From contig CAVWAP010000001.1 in NCBI GenBank assembly GCA_963753055.1, positions 682,001-746,000 of the forward strand: a stretch of 64,000 nucleotides of DNA, given 5' to 3'. This document shows, in pieces, positions 25,607 to 35,160 of this stretch. Each line of letters opens with the position of its first letter. Position 1 is the first letter of the stretch. The DNA comes from JAUWGC01 sp963753055 (GTDB taxonomy: Bacteria; Bacteroidota; Bacteroidia; Bacteroidales; B18-G4). The notes below the pieces were generated by a model. The model saw nothing but the letters and a program-made list of their open reading frames with translations. It was not told the DNA's origin and did not search any database. Position numbers and translations under genes: made by a program.

Positions 25607-26593
25607 CTAATAAAGGTGGTTGTTGAACACGATCAGCAGGATGAATAATAGGAAAATAAGCTCAAGCCAACTCCTGGTTTTCAATGCGCTCAGGTACCCT
25701 GAAAGAAACATAGTCACAGGTATAAACTGGAATGTCTGATTGGCTAAAAAATTATCACGACTAAAAAAAACGATTGGTATAGTGATAATTATCAACCAGA
25801 GTATCATGATGATCTTCCTTCTGATATTTACGTTCCACTCATTTAAATGAGTTAGTGCAAATAATATTGAGATAATCAATACGATTGCAATAATTCCCCA
25901 GATGATATATGTTGGATCAGGATAATTAAAAGTGATTGGGTAAATGTTTCCAAAGTACTGTACCAGGTCTGAATAGATCTCTTTTGGTTTATCAAACACA
26001 TAACTATAGGATACAAAATAAATGAAAGGTAAGGAAAGGCCAATGATGGATATCGCCCAGATCCTTAAGGAGAGTTGCCTGAAGATGAACATTGATATCC
26101 ATATCAGCAGCACAAACCAGATTGCTGGCAAATAGCTGAATGCTGCCAGTGAAATAAAAATACTGGCACTTAATATATTGTTGATAACCAGTATGTCGGA
26201 TTCTCCATAGCATTGCATGATGCGGTCTATGGCAAGAAGGAGGAAGACAACAGCAAGGAGTTCCGGATAGAGTGTCAGGATACTGGGGCCCTGGCTCATT
26301 AAGGCGATGAAGATGAGTGCCGGTATCAAAGAATTCTTTGGGACCAGCTCATTTTTAATCATGATCACATTGACAAGAATTGCCCCAAGAGATACAAGGA
26401 AGAATGCAATTATTGTTGCAGTCCATGGGTTAGCCCCGACTAAATTCATCACAAGCTCAAAGGTTGGATGAATGCGGGATTGCATATCCAATGGCAGGGG
26501 TGATATAAGGTACTTACCCCACAACAGTACCTGGATGGCAAATAAAGCCAGGAATTGCTGTAAATAACTTTGTTTGAAAAACTTAATGAGCAT
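25607..26593 (-). CDS. DUF6427-type multi-pass membrane protein
   Basis: 328 residues with about ten membrane helices and almost no soluble parts. The N-terminus FFKQSYLQQFLALFAIQVLLWGKYL and its place between purD and rnhB fit the Bacteroidota DUF6427 family. The general architecture resembles membrane glycosyltransferases of the GT-C type, but I see no conserved acidic loop motif that would prove this. The function is unknown. It is spaced 8 bases from purD and 4 from rnhB, consistent with an operon. Confidence 0.65.
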   Translation of the reverse strand: MLIKFFKQSYLQQFLALFAIQVLLWGKYLISPLPLDMQSRIHPTFELVMNLVGANPWTATIIAFFLVSLGAILVNVIMIKNELVPKNSLIPALIFIALMSQGPSILTLYPELLAVVFLLLAIDRIMQCYGESDILVINNILSASIFISLAAFSYLPAIWFVLLIWISMFIFRQLSLRIWAISIIGLSLPFIYFVSYSYVFDKPKEIYSDLVQYFGNIYPITFNYPDPTYIIWGIIAIVLIISILFALTHLNEWNVNIRRKIIMILWLIIITIPIVFFSRDNFLANQTFQFIPVTMFLSGYLSALKTRSWLELIFLLFILLIVFNNHLY

Positions 26594-26601
26594 ATTGCTT
26601 C

Positions 26602-27876
26602 TTAAATATCAAAACCAAGATCTTTCCTGTAATATTTTCCTTCAAAATCGATCACCTCAGCATTGGAATATGACTGATCCAGTGCTTCTTTCATCGAAGT
26701 GCCAAAGGATGTTATTGCTATGACCCTGCCTCCGCTTGTCTCAATTGTACTATTTCCGCTGTCTTTCGTTCCCGCATGGAAAATGATTGAATTACTTACA
26801 GCTTCAATCCCGAATATCTCTTTTCCTTTTTCGTACGTTTGAGGGTATCCCCCGGAAACCAGGAAAACAGCAGCTGTAAAACGATCATCAATAGTTATTG
26901 TTTTCTCTTTGAGCGTATTGTCAGCAACCCCTGCAAAGAGGTCCAACAGGTCTGATTTAATCCTTGGGATGACAGATTCAGCCTCAGGATCACCCATCCG
27001 GGCATTATATTCTATTACATAAGGATCACCTTTAATATTGATCAGGCCGAAAAAGACAAATCCTTTGTATATGATTTTTTCTTTATTCAGGCCACTGATG
27101 GTGGGTTTGATTATCGTATCCTCTACTTTTTGCATAAATTCCTTATCAGCAAAAGATACTGGCGATATAGATCCCATACCGCCTGTATTAAGTCCGGTGT
27201 CTCCTTCTCCTATTCGTTTATAATCTTTAGCCTCAGGCAGGATGATATAGTCTGTTCCATCTGTAAGGACAAATACGGATACTTCAACACCATCAAGAAA
27301 TTCTTCAATGACAACTTTTTTACTGGCATCTCCAAACTTTGCATCCTGCAACATGGCCTTTAACTCGGCCTTAGCTTCATTAATGGTCTTGCAGATCAAC
27401 ACACCTTTACCTGCTGCCAGACCATCTGCTTTAAGCACATAAGGAGCCTGTTGTTGCTCCAAAAACAATAATCCTTCTTCAATCTGTTCCGCTGTGAAGC
27501 TCTTATAGGCTGCCGTTGGAATGCTATATTTGGTCATAAAGTCTTTGGCAAAGTCCTTACTCCCTTCCAGTAAAGCTGCCCTGGCTGAAGGCCCGATAAC
27601 GGATAATCCACGAAACCTGTCATCTTTCTTAAAATGGTCATATATCCCTTTAACCAACGGATCTTCTGGCCCGACAACCAGCATATTAATATCCTTTTCC
27701 AGTATAAAATCGCCTATGGCCTGAAAATCATTTACTGACAGTGCTACATTGATCCCTACTGTTGCTGTGCCTGCATTGCCGGGGGCGATAAATAGTTTCT
27801 CTAATAGTGGGCTCTGGCTGATTTTCCAAGATAAAGCATGTTCCCTTCCACCTGAACCAAGTACCAGTACATTCAT
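26602..27876 (-). CDS. purD: Phosphoribosylamine-glycine ligase (GARS)
   Basis: 424 residues. The N-terminal MNVLVLGSGGREHALSWKI, ATP-grasp core (YVLKADGLAAGKGVLIC, VIEEFLDGVEVSVFVLTDG) and NTGGMGSISPV motif are those of PurD. It joins phosphoribosylamine and glycine with ATP, the second step of purine synthesis, in the cytosol. The C-terminal GRVIAITSFGTSMKEALDQSYSNAEVIDFEGKYYRKDLG is also typical. It lies between the glycosyltransferase and DUF6427 genes with 8-9-base spacers. Confidence 0.97.
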   Translation of the reverse strand: MNVLVLGSGGREHALSWKISQSPLLEKLFIAPGNAGTATVGINVALSVNDFQAIGDFILEKDINMLVVGPEDPLVKGIYDHFKKDDRFRGLSVIGPSARAALLEGSKDFAKDFMTKYSIPTAAYKSFTAEQIEEGLLFLEQQQAPYVLKADGLAAGKGVLICKTINEAKAELKAMLQDAKFGDASKKVVIEEFLDGVEVSVFVLTDGTDYIILPEAKDYKRIGEGDTGLNTGGMGSISPVSFADKEFMQKVEDTIIKPTISGLNKEKIIYKGFVFFGLINIKGDPYVIEYNARMGDPEAESVIPRIKSDLLDLFAGVADNTLKEKTITIDDRFTAAVFLVSGGYPQTYEKGKEIFGIEAVSNSIIFHAGTKDSGNSTIETSGGRVIAITSFGTSMKEALDQSYSNAEVIDFEGKYYRKDLGFDI

Positions 27877-27885
27877 ATTCTGATA

Positions 27886-29016
27886 TTAATTGTTGGTAAT
27901 AACTTTTTCAATTGATTTCCAAAGGTTGTCTGCTGTTTGTTGCCAGTTAAATAGTTTTCTTCTTACCCTGCCTTTTGCTATTAATTCCTGCCTTAATGCT
28001 TCGTTGTTAGCAATTTGCTCAAGTGCAGATGTGATTGACTTTACAGAAAATGGATCTGCTAACAAGGCAGCATCACCGGCAACCTCTGGCATTGAAGTGA
28101 CATTTGACGTAATGACAGGAACATCACAATAGAATGCCTCAACGATAGGTATGCCGAAACCTTCAAAGTATGATATATAAGTAAGGGCCAGGGCAGAGGC
28201 TATTACCCTGTGCAGGTCTTTGGCTGGTAACCTCCCGCTAAAAGCTACATCCTCCGCATGCTTCATCTGCATTAAAGCATCCTGTATCTCTTTAGTCCAC
28301 CATTTTTTATTTCCCACCACCAGCAATTTCACATCTTTATTATCCTGCTGTTTGAAAATATCAAAAGCCTGGAATAGCCTGGCAATGTTTTTCCTGGGAT
28401 GCAGGGCCCCTATAAAGACAAAGTATGGTTTCCCTTCTGTATATTTTATCCTGGTCTCATTTTGTTCAGACTCAGAGATCGGCTTAAACTGCTCATTGGC
28501 CCCATTGTATACTACATCGATCTTATCCCCACTAACGTCATACTGATTGATAATATCCCTTTTTGAAAACTCTGATACTGTAACGATCCTATCCGCTTTC
28601 CTGGCATATTTTGGAAAGAACTTACGATAATACAATCGTTCAAGGTAAGGAAGGTCCTCAGGGTAATGCTCGAAGTTGAGGTCATGGAATATTGCCAGTG
28701 ATTTTATATCGGATGATAGCGGTAAGTAAGCATCAGGAGAGAGGAAGAGGTCGGGTTTGATCTTTTTCAATATCCTGGGAATACTGTATTCAAACCAGAT
28801 AAAGTAAAGAAACGGGTGCCTGGCCTGTGGGTGGGCAATGATAGGGTGAACATTTTCGGCAAAGATGAAGCTGTCATCATATTTCCTGTCGAAGATAAAA
28901 TAAAAATCATGTTCAGGATGCTGTTGCGTAATACGCTTCAGGGTTTCGAATGCAACCCATCCAATACCTTCAAGCTTATTTTTAATCAGCAAACGTGTAT
29001 TGATTGCAATTTTCAA
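27886..29016 (-). CDS. Glycosyltransferase family 4
   Basis: 376 residues with the GT-B double Rossmann fold. The C-terminal half has the nucleotide-sugar donor motifs: GALHPRKNIARLFQAF, LTYISYFEGFGIPIVEAFYCDVPVITSNVTSMPEVAGDAALLADPF, including the EX7E pair. The N-terminal half begins MKIAINTRLL. It probably adds a sugar to a lipid-linked or surface glycan. The neighbouring divergent flippase, Wzz and ligase genes suggest a part in the same polysaccharide, but the donor sugar cannot be told. Confidence 0.88.
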   Translation of the reverse strand: MKIAINTRLLIKNKLEGIGWVAFETLKRITQQHPEHDFYFIFDRKYDDSFIFAENVHPIIAHPQARHPFLYFIWFEYSIPRILKKIKPDLFLSPDAYLPLSSDIKSLAIFHDLNFEHYPEDLPYLERLYYRKFFPKYARKADRIVTVSEFSKRDIINQYDVSGDKIDVVYNGANEQFKPISESEQNETRIKYTEGKPYFVFIGALHPRKNIARLFQAFDIFKQQDNKDVKLLVVGNKKWWTKEIQDALMQMKHAEDVAFSGRLPAKDLHRVIASALALTYISYFEGFGIPIVEAFYCDVPVITSNVTSMPEVAGDAALLADPFSVKSITSALEQIANNEALRQELIAKGRVRRKLFNWQQTADNLWKSIEKVITNN

Positions 29017-29079
29017 TGCTGTGCTTTTTGTGAAACCAAATATAGGTGCCGAAAACTATTGCTGCCTTTGGTTTTTTGA

Positions 29080-29097
29080 TATTTTTGTACAAATTTA
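29080..29097. promoter_or_regulatory. Divergent promoter-like boxes between glycosyltransferase and flippase
   Basis: On the plus strand TATTTTTG (29080-29087), with a TTG at 29059-29061 (18-base spacing), points to the flippase. On the minus strand TAAATTTG (29090-29097) points to the glycosyltransferase. The two boxes are almost back to back, so the divergent promoters probably interfere with or share control of each other. Confidence 0.45.
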
Positions 29098-29132
29098 GGA
29101 TTTTTTATAAAGGCCCTGAATGAATTGTTGGT

Positions 29133-30581
29133 ATGCAAAGGAAATTCCTGACAAACCTAGCCTTGCTTTTATTCTTAAACCTGCTGGTGAAGCCTATCTG
29201 GGTGCTTGCTATCGACAGGAACGTACAGAATATTGTCGGAGAAGAGTCGTACGGCTTTTATTTTACACTTTTTAATTTTTCCTTTTTGTTCAACATGTTG
29301 TTGGATCTGGGCATCACCAACTTCAATAACCGGAATATAGCTCAAAACCAGCAGTTGCTGAATAAGCATTTTTCCGGTATACTGATTATGAAGTTCCTCC
29401 TTGGGGGGCTGTATCTCATTTTTACTTTCGGTGTTGCATTCTTTATCAATTATTCTCCGGAGCAGCTCTACTTGTTGGCGTGGGTTGGCCTGAACCAGTT
29501 CCTCCTTTCATTTATCATGTACTTGAGATCTAATATTTCAGGGTTGCTGTTATTCAAAACGGATAGCTTCATCTCTGTACTGGACAGAATGTTAATGATT
29601 ATACTCTGTAGCATTCTGATATGGGGTAGGGGCACAGGGGCATCCCCATTTGATATAAAATGGTTTGTATATACCCAAACCATAGCTTATTCAACTACCG
29701 CAATCATAGCTTTTATTGTGGTAGTCAAGAAATCCAGGTTCAGGAAAATGAATTGGAACTGGCCATTTTTTGTGATGATAGTTAAGCGAAGTTTCCCTTA
29801 TGCCATTCTGGTATTTTTGATGACATCATACTATCGAAGCGATACCATCCTTTTAGAGCGTTTGTTACCAGGCGACCTTGGTAATCAGCAGGCTGGTGTT
29901 TATGCCAAAGCTTTCCGATTGCTTGACGCAGCTAATATGGTTCCCTTCCTTTTCGCTGCATTGCTTTTTCCGCTGTATTCCAGGATGTTAAAAATGAAGG
30001 AGTCAGTTACTCAGCTGGTCAGACTTTCATTTTCACTGATAATAACACTGGCAGTAATTGTAGTCATGGGATCTTACTTTTATGGGTATGAATTGATGGA
30101 TTTATTATATCATGAAAATATACCTGAAGCTACAGCTGTATTTACCAGGATAATGTTCTCTTTTGTTGCTATTTCGTCGATCTACATTTTCGGGGCTCTG
30201 TTAACCGCAAATGGGAACCTTAAGGCCTTGAATATTATATCACTGATTGCATTGCTTGTTAATTTCACTTTAAATTTCCTATTGATCCCTGAGATGCAAG
30301 CCATTGGTTCTTCTTATGCAAACCTGGCAACACAATTTACTGCTGCCGTCCCACAAGTAATTCTGGCATTAGTAATATTTAAGTTCAGGATTGATTACAA
30401 GTTTGTTGCAGTGATTGTAGTCTTTGTAATTGGCGTGATAGGGTTCAACTACTTATCAAAAGAATTGCCGTTTGCCTGGTACTTTAATTTTCTGATAATG
30501 ATTGCAGCTTCAATCATCTTAGCTGGAGCCCTTCGCCTGCTAAACATTCAATCGCTGATAAGCATATTAAAATCACGCTAA
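29133..30581 (+). CDS. Polysaccharide flippase, Wzx/MATE-like
   Basis: 482 residues and about 12-14 membrane helices. It begins MQRKFLTNLALLLFLNLLVKPIWVLAIDR and has the family-type YYRSDTILLERLLPGD segment in the middle, GVYAKAFRLLDAANMVPFLFAALLFPLYSRML after it, and the typical C-terminal pair of helices. It is a member of the polysaccharide transport (oligosaccharide flippase) group that turns lipid-linked repeat units to the outer face of the inner membrane. It starts the polysaccharide series that continues with the Wzz-like genes. Confidence 0.88.
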   Translation: MQRKFLTNLALLLFLNLLVKPIWVLAIDRNVQNIVGEESYGFYFTLFNFSFLFNMLLDLGITNFNNRNIAQNQQLLNKHFSGILIMKFLLGGLYLIFTFGVAFFINYSPEQLYLLAWVGLNQFLLSFIMYLRSNISGLLLFKTDSFISVLDRMLMIILCSILIWGRGTGASPFDIKWFVYTQTIAYSTTAIIAFIVVVKKSRFRKMNWNWPFFVMIVKRSFPYAILVFLMTSYYRSDTILLERLLPGDLGNQQAGVYAKAFRLLDAANMVPFLFAALLFPLYSRMLKMKESVTQLVRLSFSLIITLAVIVVMGSYFYGYELMDLLYHENIPEATAVFTRIMFSFVAISSIYIFGALLTANGNLKALNIISLIALLVNFTLNFLLIPEMQAIGSSYANLATQFTAAVPQVILALVIFKFRIDYKFVAVIVVFVIGVIGFNYLSKELPFAWYFNFLIMIAASIILAGALRLLNIQSLISILKSR

Positions 30582-30615
30582 TCCTTTCATTTTTACCGTT
30601 TTCAGATATAAATCA

Positions 30616-30645
30616 TTGTACATTGAATAAATTTTCCTAATTTTG
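30616..30645 (+). promoter_or_regulatory. Bacteroidota promoter for the wzz-wzz-ligase genes
   Basis: TTG at 30616-30618, 19 bases of spacer, then TAATTTTG at 30638-30645: this fits the TTG-N19-TAnnTTTG consensus well. The first Wzz-like gene begins 33 bases further on. It suggests the Wzz genes and ligase can be transcribed without the flippase. Confidence 0.6.
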
Positions 30646-30678
30646 ACCACTTTTTAGGAAAATCAGTAAATAAGCCAT

Positions 30679-31704
30679 ATGATAAATCTCAAAGAAAACG
30701 GCGAATTTGATTCATCAGGTTTGCTTTTCTTCATCTACAGGTGGCGCACAACGCTGATCATTGTATTCGTATTAGCTATAGTAGCAGCTTGGGTATTCTC
30801 TTCTCCATTTTTTATCACCCCAAAGTTTAATTCAACAGTGATCATGTTTCCTGTGGCGACAAACTCCATTTCCAAGGCATTGATAAGTCAGAAGTCAGGA
30901 GTCAAGGAAGACATCCTTGGTTTTGGTGAAGAGGAACAAGCTGAGCAGATGCTCCAGATCTTAAATTCAAATTTGATCCGGGAACGAATCATCTTAAAAT
31001 ATGACCTTCTGAATCATTATAACATCGATCCAGAATCTAAATTTAAGATGACCAAGCTGATCAGAGAGTATGAAAACAACATTACCTTTCGCCGGACAGA
31101 ATATATGGCGGTGAAAATCTCCGTCCTGGATAAAGATCCTGTGATGGCTGCAGAAATTGCAAATACTATTGCAGAGTTGATTGACTCCACAAAGAATCAT
31201 ATGCAAAAGGAAAGAGCAATGATGGCATTGAAGATTGTTGACACTGAATACAAGGAATTGCAGCAAGAGATCTATCAGATTGTGGATTCCCTCAGGATCA
31301 TCGGGAAACTTGGTGTCCATGATTACGAATCCCAATCCGAGGTGCTCAATCAACAGCTGGCAATAGCTATCTCGAAAAATGAAAGGAGTGCCATCAATGC
31401 ATTGGAAAAGAAATTAAGTGTGCTTGCAGAATACGGCAGCACCTCAATGTCGCTTAAGAATACTCTTGAGTATAAAACGGAACAGATCACATTGCTAAAG
31501 GCCAAGTACGAGGAGGCCAAGGTAGATGCAGAGCAGGAGCTTCCACAGAAGTTTATTGTGAACAGTGCCTTTGTTGCAGAAAAGAAATCCTATCCAATCC
31601 GATGGATGATCGTTGTTGTGACAACCCTCTCAGCCTTGATGCTAACCATTATATCTATCATCATTATTGAGAGTTTTAACAAGTTTCGTAAAAGCACCAT
31701 TTAA
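30679..31704 (+). CDS. Wzz-type polysaccharide chain-length regulator (first copy)
   Basis: 341 residues. The topology is one helix near residues 25-45 (TLIIVFVLAIVAAWVFSSPFFI), a ~240-residue periplasmic domain with coiled-coil heptads (EYKELQQEIYQIVDSLRIIGKL), and one C-terminal helix (MIVVVTTLSALMLTIISIIII) preceded by the PIRW motif that stands in for the PxxP region of Wzz. It is expected to control the length of the surface polysaccharide. No C-terminal tyrosine kinase domain is attached. Confidence 0.82.
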   Translation: MINLKENGEFDSSGLLFFIYRWRTTLIIVFVLAIVAAWVFSSPFFITPKFNSTVIMFPVATNSISKALISQKSGVKEDILGFGEEEQAEQMLQILNSNLIRERIILKYDLLNHYNIDPESKFKMTKLIREYENNITFRRTEYMAVKISVLDKDPVMAAEIANTIAELIDSTKNHMQKERAMMALKIVDTEYKELQQEIYQIVDSLRIIGKLGVHDYESQSEVLNQQLAIAISKNERSAINALEKKLSVLAEYGSTSMSLKNTLEYKTEQITLLKAKYEEAKVDAEQELPQKFIVNSAFVAEKKSYPIRWMIVVVTTLSALMLTIISIIIIESFNKFRKSTI

Positions 31705-31736
31705 ATATTATTAGCTAAAAAAATACCTGAAAGACC

Positions 31737-32726
31737 ATGAAAGACTATAACAATAATATAGATGTCATTCATATCTTATTAAAGTGGAAATATCATATCA
31801 TCGTTATTACTATTATTGGTATTCTGCTTGCAGTAGTGTTCTCCAGCCCACTGTTCATCACACCAAAATATAAGTCAACAGCAGTAGTATACCCGGCAAA
31901 TATGTCGGCCTACTCAGATGAAAGTGAAACAGAACAGATGTTGCAGATACTGCAATCCAAAGAAATACAAGATAGTGTTATTGACAAATTCAACCTCTCT
32001 AAACATTGGGAAATAGACAGCAACTATAAATTCTTTTATACAACAATGTACTATGAGTACAGCAAGAGTGTAAGTATCAGCAAAACACCTTATGAGTCTG
32101 TTAATATCACTGTCATGGACAAAGACCCTCAAATGGCCTGTGATATGGTTTATGCAATCCTGGATTTTTTCAACGAGAAAGTCAGGCAGCTTCACAATGA
32201 CAAATATCTTGAGGTTATCAGGATGTATAATGATATTCTGGTGATCAAGGAACGTGGAATTGATTCCCTGCAGAATGAGCTCAGGGTTTTGGGAGAGGAA
32301 TATGGGTTGATTGACTTTGATAACCAATCACTTGAGATCACAAAAGGTTATTTGCGCACGGTAACAGGAGCCAGCAAGGGCTCCATTAATGAGGATGGTG
32401 TGATGGAGCTGAAACAAAACTTTGAATCCAAAGGAGGCCATTTAATCATACTGGTTGAGCTTTTACGCCAGGAGGCCCGCACCTATGCAAATCTTAAAGC
32501 AGATTATGAAGATGCGGTAAGGTTTTATACTGATGAGCTAACCTATGCTAATGTGGTTACAACACCATTTCCTTCTGACAAGAAATCTTCACCGGTCCGC
32601 TGGCTTATCATAATGTTTACCGGAATGGCCACTTTTGTATTGACAATCATTGTGATAATGTTCATGGAGAAATACAGGAACAGTATTGCAGAGCAATTGA
32701 ACAAGAACAATACTTCAAAAAAATAG
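31737..32726 (+). CDS. Wzz-type polysaccharide chain-length regulator (second copy)
   Basis: 329 residues, a paralogue of the preceding gene: the same helix-periplasmic domain-helix plan, the shared SSPLFITPKYKSTAVVYP segment against SSPFFITPKFNSTVIMFP, the shared EQMLQIL motif, and the same SPVRW block before the last helix. The copy lacks the ~20-residue insert SKALISQKSGVKEDILGF after the first beta strand. It ends in a single TAG (32724-32726); the same reading frame continues open into the ligase gene. Confidence 0.82.
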   Translation: MKDYNNNIDVIHILLKWKYHIIVITIIGILLAVVFSSPLFITPKYKSTAVVYPANMSAYSDESETEQMLQILQSKEIQDSVIDKFNLSKHWEIDSNYKFFYTTMYYEYSKSVSISKTPYESVNITVMDKDPQMACDMVYAILDFFNEKVRQLHNDKYLEVIRMYNDILVIKERGIDSLQNELRVLGEEYGLIDFDNQSLEITKGYLRTVTGASKGSINEDGVMELKQNFESKGGHLIILVELLRQEARTYANLKADYEDAVRFYTDELTYANVVTTPFPSDKKSSPVRWLIIMFTGMATFVLTIIVIMFMEKYRNSIAEQLNKNNTSKK

Positions 32727-32810
32727 CACCCTATCGAACTGATCGAAAAATATAAAACCCCGCTGGTTTACCTCGTCAGCTTTGCTTTCATTGCCATCAA
32801 TTGCTACCTG

Positions 32811-34193
32811 ATGACACAGGAGGAGTTTTATATGCTGGTTGCCCCGGTATTTCTTGTACTCCTGTTTCTGTACATCTTCTCATTGGATAAGGTTGTGATG
32901 CTGATTACAATACTTACTCCTTTTGCTGTTAACTATAAGAATTACGAGCTTGGTATTGGGATATCCATGCCCACCGAACCTCTTATGCTGGGTGTCCTGT
33001 TTATCTTCCTGATTCGTTTGTTCTATGATGGGGGTTATAATAGAAAGATCCTTAACCATCCAATCACTATCGCAATATTGATAAACCTTTTATGGATTTT
33101 CATTACTATTTTCACAAGTGAAATTCCATTGGTATCTATAAAGTTCTTCCTTGCAAGGTTATGGTTTATCATTCCATTCTATTTCATAGGAGTAATCATA
33201 TTCAGGAAATATAATAATATCTCCTTGTTCATCTGGTTGTATGCTGTGCCTTTAGTAGTGGTGATCTTATATACTTTATTTAACCATGCCCAGTATGGTT
33301 TTGATAAGCCATCCAGCAATATGGTCATGCATCCTTTTTATAACGATCATACTGCGTACGGTGCCATAATCGCAATGTTCATCCCGGTGCTGTTCAGTTT
33401 TGCCTGGAATAAAGACCTTTCTAAATTTTTACGGATACTGGCAATAAGTGTATCATTTATTCTTGTTGTAGGTATCATCTTTTCCTATAGCCGGGCCGCC
33501 TGGCTAAGCCTTTTCTTTTCTGCTGTTCTTTATGTTATCATTGTTCTGAAGATCAAATTCAGGTATGTGCTCAGTACTCTTTTACTTTTTGCCGGACTAT
33601 TCTATCTGTTTCAGTTTCAGCTTATCGACCGGATGGAGAAGAACAAGCAGGATTCATCTACTGACTTTCTTGAGCATATCCAATCGATATCTAATATTTC
33701 CTCTGATGCAAGTAATCTTGAAAGGATCAACAGGTGGAACTGTGCCATTAGGTTATTCGAGGAAAGACCATTTTTTGGCTGGGGCCCGGGAACATATCAG
33801 TTTGTCTATGCCCCATTCCAGCGTTCGAAGGAAAAAACTATTATCAGTACCAATGCCGGTGACATGGGTAATGCCCATAGTGAGTATATCGGGCCTTTGT
33901 CGGAATCAGGTGTCCTTGGCATGATTACATTCATAATTATCGTCATTACAGTTATAGTTACAGGACTGCGTGTGTATAGAAGGTCAAGGAGTCCACAGGT
34001 GAAATTGCTAAGCCTTACAGTACTTCTGGGATTGTTTTCTTATTTCATCCATGGATTATTGAATAACTTCCTGGACTCTGATAAAGCTTCTGTTCCTTTT
34101 TGGGGATTCATAGCTATCCTGGTCGCTCTTGACATTTACCATAAGGATAAGGGGACATACGAAATATTGGAGGAAGAAACTAAAAAATCCTGA
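32811..34193 (+). CDS. O-antigen ligase/polymerase-like membrane protein
   Basis: At least 460 residues and ~12 helices. The Wzy_C-type motifs are visible: SYSRAAWLSLFFSAVL, then ERINRWNCAIRLFEERPFFGWGPGTYQF in the large periplasmic loop, then NAHSEYIGPLSESGVLG with the conserved histidine. It either polymerises or ligates surface polysaccharide. The first ATG is at 32811, but the same frame is open for 28 codons upstream, back to the TAG of the Wzz gene, and encodes a convincing membrane helix (TPLVYLVSFAFIAINCYLM). The real start is probably upstream at a rare codon such as CTG 32739 or ATC 32733. Confidence 0.85.
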   Translation: MTQEEFYMLVAPVFLVLLFLYIFSLDKVVMLITILTPFAVNYKNYELGIGISMPTEPLMLGVLFIFLIRLFYDGGYNRKILNHPITIAILINLLWIFITIFTSEIPLVSIKFFLARLWFIIPFYFIGVIIFRKYNNISLFIWLYAVPLVVVILYTLFNHAQYGFDKPSSNMVMHPFYNDHTAYGAIIAMFIPVLFSFAWNKDLSKFLRILAISVSFILVVGIIFSYSRAAWLSLFFSAVLYVIIVLKIKFRYVLSTLLLFAGLFYLFQFQLIDRMEKNKQDSSTDFLEHIQSISNISSDASNLERINRWNCAIRLFEERPFFGWGPGTYQFVYAPFQRSKEKTIISTNAGDMGNAHSEYIGPLSESGVLGMITFIIIVITVIVTGLRVYRRSRSPQVKLLSLTVLLGLFSYFIHGLLNNFLDSDKASVPFWGFIAILVALDIYHKDKGTYEILEEETKKS

Positions 34194-34194
34194 T

Positions 34195-35136
34195 TTACTT
34201 CCCTTCCTTATTCATTCTCGCAAAGATTTCAGGCAACATCCTCACCATGGCCATTTCGCGCATGGCAGTACTTGCTTCCCTGACAGGGGCCCCATAATAG
34301 ACTTTGTGGCCCGGAATGGATTTAGATACTCCTGAATTGGCATAAATAACTGCACTTTCTCCGATGGTAACATCCTTGTTCACGATGACGTTACCCCACA
34401 GGGTCACATTGTCCTCTATCCTTGTGACACCTGCAATAGCACAGTGAGAAGCGAAAAGACAAAATTTTCCTATCACGGTATCATGCCCAACCTGGATATG
34501 GTTGTCCAGCTTAGTGTAGTCTCCAATTTCTGTATCACCGGATACACCTTTATCAATTGTGCAGCAGGCACCAATTTCAACATTATTGTGTATGATGACC
34601 CTTCCGCAGGAGTTGAACTTTAAGGTCTGGCCTTCTCTTTTTTGAAAGTAGAAAGCATCAGCTCCGATAACGGTGTTGGCATGGATAATGACGTTGTCAC
34701 CAATTACACAATGGTCATATATTGCAACATTTGGATGAATGATGCAGTTCTTACCGATTTGCACATGGTTGCCTATGAACACACCAGGTTGCAATACTGT
34801 CCCCTCACCAATGTTAGCAGATGGACTGATGCTCTTGGTAGATGGTTCAAAGGGTCTGAAGCTCAAAATGAGTTTATTGAAGTCGACAAAAGGATCATCT
34901 GAAATGATGATGGCCTTTCCTGCTGGCGGATCAACCTTTTTATTGATCAGGATAGTAGTTGCAGCGGAGTTCAGGGCTTTATCATAGTACTTTGGATGAT
35001 CGACAAAGGTTATATCACCTGTCTCCACCATGTGGATTTCATTAATTCCGCTGATTAAATGGTCAGGATCACCAATGAAATCAGCATCTATCAGTGCAGC
35101 AATTTCCTTTACGCTTTGAGCAGGATGGATCTTCAT
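34195..35136 (-). CDS. LpxD-like acyltransferase, second copy
   Basis: 313 residues. An N-terminal uridine-binding-like domain (VKEIAALIDADFIGDPDHLISGINEI) is followed by a left-handed beta helix of hexapeptide repeats (IGEGTVLQPGVFIGNHVQIGKNC...), and a C-terminal helical end (MVRMLPEIFARM). The motif LDNHIQVGHDTVIG retains a histidine where LpxD has its catalytic one. The family moves a 3-hydroxyacyl chain to an amino-sugar nucleotide in lipid A synthesis. Because a full-length LpxD lies at 38045-39067, this copy may act on another sugar or another acyl chain. It ends the lpx-efp run, 24 bases after efp. Confidence 0.8.
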   Translation of the reverse strand: MKIHPAQSVKEIAALIDADFIGDPDHLISGINEIHMVETGDITFVDHPKYYDKALNSAATTILINKKVDPPAGKAIIISDDPFVDFNKLILSFRPFEPSTKSISPSANIGEGTVLQPGVFIGNHVQIGKNCIIHPNVAIYDHCVIGDNVIIHANTVIGADAFYFQKREGQTLKFNSCGRVIIHNNVEIGACCTIDKGVSGDTEIGDYTKLDNHIQVGHDTVIGKFCLFASHCAIAGVTRIEDNVTLWGNVIVNKDVTIGESAVIYANSGVSKSIPGHKVYYGAPVREASTAMREMAMVRMLPEIFARMNKEGK

Positions 35137-35160
35137 GTAAAAAGAATAAGTTTTGGCCGA

